6,959 nucleotides of DNA from Oscillospiraceae bacterium. GTDB taxonomy: Bacteria > Bacillota > Clostridia > Oscillospirales > Oscillospiraceae. The notes under the pieces are model-generated. The model was not told the origin of the DNA, did not search any database, and saw nothing but the letters and a program-made list of their open reading frames with translations. The stretch covers positions 1 through 6,959 of the forward strand of contig JAITEC010000219.1 of assembly GCA_031282225.1 (NCBI GenBank), given 5' to 3'. A program made the position numbers and the translations under genes. Below, in pieces: positions 1 through 5,316 of the stretch (position 1 is the first letter of the stretch; each line of letters begins with the position of its first letter).

Positions 1-44
1 ACGGCTTAGAAGGCCGTTGCTCTATCCGGCTGAGCTACTGGCGC
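1..44 (-). tRNA. tRNA-Arg (anticodon TCT), 5' part only
   Basis: Reading the minus strand from 44 down to 1 gives the 5' half of a canonical tRNA. There is a 7-base acceptor strand GCGCCAG (44-38), T8-A9, and a D arm with stem GCTC/GAGC around loop AGCCGGATA. A perfect 5-bp anticodon stem ACGGC/GCCGT encloses loop CTTCTAA. The anticodon is TCT (positions 10-8), so it charges arginine and reads AGA, and AGG by wobble. The window ends exactly at the 3' side of the anticodon stem, so the variable loop, T arm and 3' acceptor strand are outside. The gene lies 45 bases downstream of the DUF2298 gene on the same strand and has its own promoter in that gap. Confidence 0.95.
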
Positions 45-64
45 GCGAAACGCTGACACGTTAT

Positions 65-93
65 TTTATACCAGAACGGGACGGCAATGTCAA
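65..93 (-). promoter_or_regulatory. sigma-70 type promoter of tRNA-Arg
   Basis: On the minus strand a perfect -35 hexamer TTGACA (93-88) is followed by a 17-base spacer and the -10 hexamer TATAAA (70-65, five of six matches to consensus). Transcription would start near position 57-59, leaving a leader of about 13-15 bases before the tRNA 5' end at 44, to be removed by RNase P. The TGA stop codon of the upstream DUF2298 gene (92-90) lies inside the -35 hexamer. The match, optimal spacing and position directly before a tRNA make this a strong call, though it is not experimentally shown. Confidence 0.85.
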
Positions 94-2477
94 TAACCGT
101 TCACCCGCAAGAGCACGGAGCTATCCTGGCTCATCACGCATTCGCTTATGCCTGCCAGCAACTGTTCGTTCAGGCGATCTGCGTACTTAAACCGTTCAAG
201 CTTGCCTATCACTATGTATTCGACATTGTATTTGCCAAGGATCGCACGCACGGTGCCGGCGTCGGTGCCGGTGTAAATGGTGTTGAGGTCGCTTATGCGC
301 TCGTTGAACGCCTCGGTGTCGCTCAGCCTCCACAGCTGCTCGTGCACATACCAGTTGAAAATGTCAGGCAGACCCGTGAACGCGGCTATGCGCCCGTACG
401 AAGTATAGCTCGACCCGTTTGCCTCCGCGATCACGGGCGAGCCCTTGATGTTCTCGTTTATGTATTTTATTATATGGTAGTCGTCATTGAGTGTATATTC
501 GTAAGGGGAATCCGGGTCGTCCGGATTCAGGCGCTCGCGGTGGTTTTGCAAAAATGTGGAGCCGTCCAGACCCTTGTACCTGCTCGGGGCCAAGCTCCCA
601 TACCGCCCGCTCAGGGTATAGTACGGATACACAAACGCGCAGCCGAGCAAAACGACTGACACGGACGCCGCAGCAGCTCGCGCCGCCAAGCGGCGGCGGC
701 GCGAGGACGACAGGGCTGCGGAGGTCTTGCGCGCCGGGTGTCTTTTGCCGCCTTCTGAGAGCTCCGTGGTCAGGAACAGGCGGGAAAACGCGTACCCCAC
801 GCCTATGGCGAACAGCACAAAAGCCTGGAACGTCAGCTTGAACATGGTGTTCGCCCTGGGGTGGGCGGTATATATATCCACGACGTATATAAGTTCTGGC
901 AATATGACAAGTCCGATGGCGCACACAAAAATGATGAGCGCCGCCGCGTCGCCCGGGTTCAAGGCACATACGAACCCCACTAGCCCCCCCTTCTTGTCCC
1001 CGCGAGCAATATGCCCGGAGCGCGACTTGACAGCCACAGCCAGGAGCATGACAAAAAACACCGTTTGATAACCGTATAAGACAAGCAGCTGATATAGCCG
1101 CGAGCGTATGCTGACCAACGCTATGTCAGTGGATATGGATACGAACGTGAGATGGAATGGCAGCGCCACAGCGTAGGCCGCAAGACCGGTTACGGCAGTT
1201 TGGGCTGCGGTAACCGCTAGCGCGCGCGGCAGCGCGCCGAACCGCGCGATATTCGAGTAGAGGTAAAGCGCGGCCGTGACTGTGATGTATATGGGGAAAT
1301 CCCAGAAATTGGCCGCAGGGAATAACCCTATCAGGAATATAACGAGCGCAAAGCCGGGAGCGGGCATAGCATAGTCGAGCAGGCGCGCGGCTAAGGGCGC
1401 GCCTTTGGAAACCGTATCCGGCGACTCCCGGAGGGCGGACACCTCGCGCACCGCAGCCACGGCCGCCGCCACTACGGTGAGCACAAAAATCAGGTTGATG
1501 ACGTGCGCGTGCAAGTCCGACACTATGAACGAGTAATGCGGGAACTCGTGTATCGTGCCGTCTGTTTCAACTAACGGATTGTAGCCGATGTACCGCGTGG
1601 CGTTTGGATACCAGTATGACGCGCCGCCCGGGACCAGCCACGCGTATATAACCGTGTGGAGGTTGCCGCTCAGGCAGACGAGAGCACCGGTGAGCAGGCC
1701 GCACACCGTACCGGCCCGGGACATGGGGCGCGCCCTCAGGACACTGTCGCAAGCGCGCCGCGCCGCGAATGTCTCCAAGAGGAACTGTCCGATATTGAAA
1801 GCCTGCGTGAATGAAAAAGCAAACAGCGAGGCCATCATCAGGTTGTACGAGACGGCGGAACTCACGCCGGAGAGCTTTGTGAGGTACGCTGCGAAATATT
1901 GTCCGAGATAGTAGTAATTCACGCTCTGCCCGGCATACCAAATATCCGGGGGCGGGAAATAGTCGCTGCGCAGCATGGAGTTCATCAGCCCGAAGTCCAT
2001 GAACTTCTCGAGCCCTATAATATCCGGGCCGATCCCGCGCACATACGACCATATGGCGAGCAGCAGCATAAACAGCGCCTCGTGCCTCACGGCTGTTTCA
2101 ATGCCGTCCGTGAGCCGCCTGTGCCCGCGCCCGCCTATAATCAGGTAATTTACGGCAGTGCCTGCCAGCAGCGGAACCAGCAGCGCCCAGCTGCGAAACG
2201 GCAGTACCCTGAGCGATGACAGCACCCACGAGACCCAGCCGGCCAAAGCCACGCCTATCACTTTGGAAAATATGTAGCCCTTTGACTTGAACCTGCCAAA
2301 GACGGCGCGCGTCATAGGCAGGAACATGAGCCCGACGGCAAGCAACACTACCCACCACAGCATGAAGCGGGGGAAGTCTGCCCGCAACAGCAGCGCGGAC
2401 GCGGCGGCGGATGCCAACAGCCAATGAGCGCCCGTATCGGTCATTTTTTTGAGGCTTACGTTCCCTGACAATGTCAT
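90..2477 (-). CDS. DUF2298 (Chlor_Arch_YYY) multi-pass membrane protein
   Basis: A 795-residue polytopic membrane protein with hallmarks of the DUF2298 family. These are GLEKFMDF (155-162), FPPPDIWYAG (174-183) with the family's NYYYLG signature (187-192), SDLHAHV (320-326), and PELIYV...ANTMFK (527-547). The C-terminal part has a GRIAAFTGLP block (695-704) and IYTGTD...YIVIGKLER (734-762). It appears full length. Hydrophobic segments run through most of residues 15-570. A basic stretch (594-597 RRRR) precedes a last membrane helix at about 600-618, and the remaining ~175 residues look soluble and probably face outward. The architecture resembles GT-C type glycosyltransferases, with acidic residues in the first long loop, but no activity is established for the family. 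The start ATG overlaps the TGA of the upstream oxidoreductase gene (ATGA), which suggests translational coupling; the only G-rich stretch (GGGGG) abuts the ATG and is poorly spaced. An ATG at codon 12 lacks an SD. The family assignment is firm; the function is unknown. Confidence 0.92.
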   Translation of the reverse strand: MTLSGNVSLKKMTDTGAHWLLASAAASALLLRADFPRFMLWWVVLLAVGLMFLPMTRAVFGRFKSKGYIFSKVIGVALAGWVSWVLSSLRVLPFRSWALLVPLLAGTAVNYLIIGGRGHRRLTDGIETAVRHEALFMLLLAIWSYVRGIGPDIIGLEKFMDFGLMNSMLRSDYFPPPDIWYAGQSVNYYYLGQYFAAYLTKLSGVSSAVSYNLMMASLFAFSFTQAFNIGQFLLETFAARRACDSVLRARPMSRAGTVCGLLTGALVCLSGNLHTVIYAWLVPGGASYWYPNATRYIGYNPLVETDGTIHEFPHYSFIVSDLHAHVINLIFVLTVVAAAVAAVREVSALRESPDTVSKGAPLAARLLDYAMPAPGFALVIFLIGLFPAANFWDFPIYITVTAALYLYSNIARFGALPRALAVTAAQTAVTGLAAYAVALPFHLTFVSISTDIALVSIRSRLYQLLVLYGYQTVFFVMLLAVAVKSRSGHIARGDKKGGLVGFVCALNPGDAAALIIFVCAIGLVILPELIYVVDIYTAHPRANTMFKLTFQAFVLFAIGVGYAFSRLFLTTELSEGGKRHPARKTSAALSSSRRRRLAARAAAASVSVVLLGCAFVYPYYTLSGRYGSLAPSRYKGLDGSTFLQNHRERLNPDDPDSPYEYTLNDDYHIIKYINENIKGSPVIAEANGSSYTSYGRIAAFTGLPDIFNWYVHEQLWRLSDTEAFNERISDLNTIYTGTDAGTVRAILGKYNVEYIVIGKLERFKYADRLNEQLLAGISECVMSQDSSVLLRVNGY

Positions 2478-3763
2478 CCCCCTATCAAGGCGGCGGCGCG
2501 GCGCCCAAGCGCGACGGCGTAGTTCTGGCCGCGGTCCTCCGGGTATATCTGCGACATAGAGGCGATGTACAGCCCCTCAAGCGGCGTACCAAGCGGCAAC
2601 AACCTCTCCGAGTGGCGCAGCCCCACAACGGGTTGCGCCCAGCGGGCGCGCCGCACCTCGTACTGTGCTATCTCACCGCGCGTGAATTCAGGGAACATAC
2701 CGCCGAGATACGAGAAAAACACATCGGCGATGTAGCGCTCATCGGCGGCAAACAGCGGGTCGGAAGCGTCGAGGTAACGGGAGAGGAATATGAACCCGCG
2801 CACCCCGAACGCCGGATCCGGGAACAGGTTAGAGTGTTCTATGAACAGCACAAACGGCGCCCCCCGTTCGGCAACGGTCACCCAATAGTAATCAGAGAGC
2901 CTGCGTGCCGTTATGAGCGTAAGGCATATGTTGGCCTTATAGCGGACGGAGCGCGCGCGGAGCGCGTATTCCGGCGGCAAATCCGCAGCCTGGCACAGTT
3001 CGTGCGGCGAACCGGTGAACAAAATGCGCTCGTAGCGCTCGCGCCCGCCGCCGTGCGCCAATGACAGGCCCCCTCCGGCATCCTTGGATATGTCGCCGGC
3101 CTCCGAGCGCACTACGCGCCCGCCGCCTTGCTCTATCAGCTCTGCCAGCCTGTCGTACAGTGCGCCGAAACCGCCCCGCAAATACCCGAGGGACTCCGCG
3201 TCCACGCCCCTCCGGGTAGAACCTCGCAGCTTGAATTTGTTCCATATCCACACGCCGCCCACGCTGTCTGCGTCCTCGCCGAACTTGGAGTCGAGAAGCG
3301 GGCGCCACAGCTTATCATACGACTCGCGCCCCGCGTTCGCCGAGAGCCAGTCGCGCGCGCTGACATCCTCCAAGCCGCGATAATCGCGACATCCCTTGGC
3401 GCGGAGCACCGCAAGCCCCGTGCGCACACGCCCCGGTAGACTGAGACCACGGTAGCGCAGCAAATCCGTCGGGCTTGTAAACGGGTGCACGCGCCCACCG
3501 GAAAAAATGCCGTTTCTGGCATCTTTCCACATCAAATCGCGCGACAATCCCGTCTCGTCTATTAGGGAGATCATATCCGCGTCGCTCGTGAATATGTGGT
3601 GGTAGAATTTATCAATTTGGGCGCCGGCAATCGTCTGGTTGCTGGCGAGCCCCCCGAGGGGTCCTTCGGATTTTTCGTAAACGGTTACGCTGTGCCCGCG
3701 CTTTGTCAGCTCGAATCCGGCGGTAAGCCCCGTAGCACCCGCCCCTATAACAGCAATATCCAC
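2474..3763 (-). CDS. FAD-dependent oxidoreductase, amine oxidase / PRK07233-like
   Basis: A 429-residue flavoprotein of the NAD(P)/FAD-dependent amine oxidase superfamily (protoporphyrinogen oxidase / phytoene desaturase / UDP-galactopyranose mutase relatives). The N terminus has the dinucleotide-binding fold: GAGATG (7-12), then YEK (29-31) with the ribose-binding Glu30, then GPLGGLAS (34-41). FYHHIF (53-58), PLLDSKFG (155-162), GYLRGGFGALYD (193-204), DYYW (291-294), IEHSNL (308-313) and the C-terminal FAD-contacting SQIYPEDRGQN (404-414) match the subgroup annotated PRK07233. No signal peptide or membrane helix is evident, so it is probably cytosolic or membrane-peripheral. The start is GTG: the Rossmann strand begins at residue 2 and an in-frame TAG lies three codons upstream, so no better start exists. 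No convincing SD is visible. It begins 6 bases after the coiled-coil gene and overlaps the DUF2298 start by 4 bases, so the two products are likely made together. The substrate is unknown; a lipid, polyprenyl or nucleotide-sugar compound is inference. Confidence 0.9.
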   Translation of the reverse strand: MDIAVIGAGATGLTAGFELTKRGHSVTVYEKSEGPLGGLASNQTIAGAQIDKFYHHIFTSDADMISLIDETGLSRDLMWKDARNGIFSGGRVHPFTSPTDLLRYRGLSLPGRVRTGLAVLRAKGCRDYRGLEDVSARDWLSANAGRESYDKLWRPLLDSKFGEDADSVGGVWIWNKFKLRGSTRRGVDAESLGYLRGGFGALYDRLAELIEQGGGRVVRSEAGDISKDAGGGLSLAHGGGRERYERILFTGSPHELCQAADLPPEYALRARSVRYKANICLTLITARRLSDYYWVTVAERGAPFVLFIEHSNLFPDPAFGVRGFIFLSRYLDASDPLFAADERYIADVFFSYLGGMFPEFTRGEIAQYEVRRARWAQPVVGLRHSERLLPLGTPLEGLYIASMSQIYPEDRGQNYAVALGRRAAALIGG

Positions 3764-3765
3764 CG

Positions 3766-3779
3766 GCAGCTATTGCTGC
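3766..3779 (-). other. small stem-loop over the coiled-coil stop codon
   Basis: Minus-strand GCAGC-AATA-GCTGC forms a perfect 5-bp stem with a 4-base loop. It covers the TAG stop (3772-3770) of the coiled-coil gene and ends two bases before the GTG start of the oxidoreductase gene. No U-run follows, so it is not an intrinsic terminator. It occupies the place where a Shine-Dalgarno sequence would be expected and none is seen. It could modulate initiation at the GTG or be fortuitous. Confidence 0.35.
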
Positions 3780-4237
3780 GATGCGCTCTTGAACTTGGCC
3801 CGAGAGTCCCGGAGCTCGGAAAGCGCAGCCGCCAGCGCTTCTTCCGTTCGGCGCAGCGTATCGTCCACGTACTCATTGGCAACGCGCCGCAGCTCGGCGG
3901 ACGTGCGCTCGGCAGAGGCGAGCATCTCCGCTGAGCGAGCCTTTACTATGCGAAGTATCTCCTGCTCGTCCACAAGCTGGCGCGCGCGCTCTTCCGCCGC
4001 CTTGCGGACGGCCTCCGCCTCGCGCTTGGCGTTGTTGATAAAGTCCGCCCGCGCCTCTACCAGGCGCTTTGCCTCCGCCAGTTCCTGCGGGAACTGGGCG
4101 CGTATGTCGTCGAGCAGATCAAGCGCCTTGTCGCGCTCTATGACGCATTTCTCAGCCCCGAGCGGTATGCCCCACGCCTCCGTCACCATCGCGTGCAGGC
4201 TATCAAGCAGCTCTTGTATCCTATTGCCGTTGCTCAT
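3770..4237 (-). CDS. coiled-coil protein, ATP synthase b-subunit/'ATPase'-like
   Basis: A 155-residue, strongly charged, Ala/Glu/Arg-rich helical protein. A short N-terminal helix (about 4-22) is followed by a conserved-looking block with PLGAEKCVIERDKALDLLDD (25-44) and FPQEL (49-53). A long coiled coil then runs from about 50 to 150. It resembles a small Firmicutes family often encoded beside rsmD/coaD and labelled 'ATPase' or F0F1 ATP synthase subunit B-like because of its coiled coil. It has no Walker motif and no membrane anchor, so it is not an ATPase in its own right. A structural or DivIVA-like scaffolding role is possible, but I cannot assign one. ATG overlaps the coaD stop (ATGA). 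A Shine-Dalgarno GGGAG (4251-4247) lies 9 bases upstream and supports this start. The stop is TAG, in the same frame as the downstream oxidoreductase gene. Confidence 0.8.
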   Translation of the reverse strand: MSNGNRIQELLDSLHAMVTEAWGIPLGAEKCVIERDKALDLLDDIRAQFPQELAEAKRLVEARADFINNAKREAEAVRKAAEERARQLVDEQEILRIVKARSAEMLASAERTSAELRRVANEYVDDTLRRTEEALAAALSELRDSRAKFKSASQQ

Positions 4238-4740
4238 CTCGTCACACTCCCGTTTACACGTCTCGGCGGCAATCTGCTTGTGATATCGCCGATTATCTCT
4301 CTGGGAACAAACCCGCTCAAGTCCGCTCCGTAGCGCGCCATCTCCTTAACCACGGTGGAACTTAGATACGTATACTTCTCACTTGACGCCAAAAAAATCG
4401 TGTCTATTGTCGGCTCTATTTTCTTGTTTGCGAGCGCAATTTGAAATTCCCAATCGAAGTCGGATACGGCGCGCAGTCCCTTTACTATTACGTTGGCGCC
4501 CTTTTGCTTGACATAGCTCACAAGCAATTCGTCGGAGGCGTCCACCTCTACGTTGCGGTAACGCCGGACTGTCCTGCGTATGAGTTCCATGCGCTCATCA
4601 AGCGTGAAGAGCGGCCTTTTGTCGGAATTTATCATAACGCAGACGAGAACCTTGTCGAATATTGCGCAGGCGCGGCGTATAATGTTCAAGTGACCTAGCG
4701 TTATCGGGTCAAAGCTGCCTGGATACACGGCTGTCTTCAT
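4234..4740 (-). CDS. coaD: phosphopantetheine adenylyltransferase (PPAT)
   Basis: A cytosolic nucleotidyltransferase that transfers AMP from ATP to 4'-phosphopantetheine, giving dephospho-CoA and pyrophosphate, the penultimate step of coenzyme A synthesis. At 168 residues it has the usual bacterial length (about 160-170). The nucleotidyltransferase TxGH motif is at 14-17 (TLGH), with His17 the expected catalytic histidine in the context YPGSFDPITLGH. The substrate-binding KGLRAVSDFDWE (87-98) and the C-terminal YLSSTVVKE (125-133, the ISSTxxR/K-type motif) are intact. It starts with ATG 12 bases after the rsmD stop, with AAAGGA (4752-4747) 6 bases upstream as ribosome-binding site. Its end overlaps the coiled-coil gene start by 4 bases. 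The rsmD-coaD pairing is common in Firmicutes. Nine of its 14 isoleucines use ATA. Confidence 0.97.
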   Translation of the reverse strand: MKTAVYPGSFDPITLGHLNIIRRACAIFDKVLVCVMINSDKRPLFTLDERMELIRRTVRRYRNVEVDASDELLVSYVKQKGANVIVKGLRAVSDFDWEFQIALANKKIEPTIDTIFLASSEKYTYLSSTVVKEMARYGADLSGFVPREIIGDITSRLPPRRVNGSVTR

Positions 4741-4752
4741 GTGAATTCCTTT

Positions 4753-5316
4753 TCAATCTTCCTGTGTATGCATTGCCATTCGGCTGTACAGCGTTAACTT
4801 CGTTCCGCCGTATTTGTGGCCGGACGCGATGTAATACGGATCGCGCGCATCGGGTGCAGGAGCATCCGAGCGCGATTCGCAGACTATTATACCATTTTCC
4901 TCTAGTATGTCAAACTTCATTATTTTGTCGAGCGATTCTCGGAGCAGCGCGGTGTCGAAAGGCGGATCGAGGAATATAAGCCCAAACCGGCCGCAGCCCT
5001 CCCCCAGGTATGCTATGGAATCGCGCCTGACAACGGCCTCGAGGCCGGAAACCCCGGACAGCTCGACATTCTCGCGCGTGAGCCGCACGGACTCAGGCGA
5101 GGCGTCCACAAACACCGCGCCGCGCGCGCCGCGCGAGAGCGCCTCTATGCCCAGCTGTCCCGTCCCGGAAAACAGGTCCAGCACGCGCCTGTTCTCTACG
5201 CGCAGCTGTATGATGTTGAACATGGCCTCCTTCACCCTGTCGGCCGTGGGTCGGACGCCACGCCCCGACGGCTCGTGAAGCCTGCGGCCGCGGGCTGTCC
5301 CGCTTATGACCCTCAT
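4753..5316 (-). CDS. rsmD: 16S rRNA (guanine(966)-N(2))-methyltransferase
   Basis: An S-adenosylmethionine-dependent methyltransferase that makes m2G966 in 16S rRNA during 30S assembly. It has 187 residues, the normal size for RsmD. The family N terminus RVISGTARGRRL (2-13) and RPTADRVKEAMFNI (22-35) is present. The SAM-binding motif I is DLFSGTGQLGIEALSRGA (47-64) with acidic Asp71 at the end of strand 2. The catalytic motif IV DPPF is at 117-120, and the C-terminal HKYGGTKLTLY is at 167-177. The ATG start overlaps the uvrC TGA as ATGA. A good Shine-Dalgarno GGAGGG (5331-5326) lies 9 bases upstream, inside the 3' end of uvrC, so it can be initiated independently as well as by coupling. Nothing is missing or unusual. 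Confidence 0.96.
   Translation of the reverse strand: MRVISGTARGRRLHEPSGRGVRPTADRVKEAMFNIIQLRVENRRVLDLFSGTGQLGIEALSRGARGAVFVDASPESVRLTRENVELSGVSGLEAVVRRDSIAYLGEGCGRFGLIFLDPPFDTALLRESLDKIMKFDILEENGIIVCESRSDAPAPDARDPYYIASGHKYGGTKLTLYSRMAMHTQED

Noticed and set aside
45..89. Possible terminator after the DUF2298 gene
   Set aside because: The 45-base gap shows no GC-rich hairpin followed by a U-run; it is accounted for by the tRNA promoter and short leader.
54..92. Inverted repeat TGACA/TGTCA flanking the tRNA promoter (54-58 and 88-92)
   Set aside because: Five-base arms 29 bases apart are expected by chance, and one arm is simply part of the -35 box; no support for an operator.
87..659. Plus-strand open frame of 190 codons opposite the end of the DUF2298 gene
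   Set aside because: It is antisense to a clearly conserved coding region; its product shows no recognisable motif. Long antisense open frames are expected in GC-rich genes.
667..715. CGG/GCC-rich simple-sequence stretch
   Set aside because: It encodes the SSRRRR and alanine run before the last membrane helix of the DUF2298 protein, in frame and consistent with positive-inside topology, so it needs no separate explanation.
2471..3064. Plus-strand open frame of 197 codons opposite the oxidoreductase gene
   Set aside because: It lies opposite the conserved FAD-protein C-terminal motifs; the product is Arg/Pro/Ala-rich low-information sequence, typical of a shadow frame.
3789..4283. Plus-strand open frame of 164 codons opposite the coiled-coil gene
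   Set aside because: The product is Ser/Arg/Ala-rich, as expected from reading Glu/Ala/Arg-rich coiled-coil codons backwards; the minus-strand frame has the overlap, SD and family similarity.
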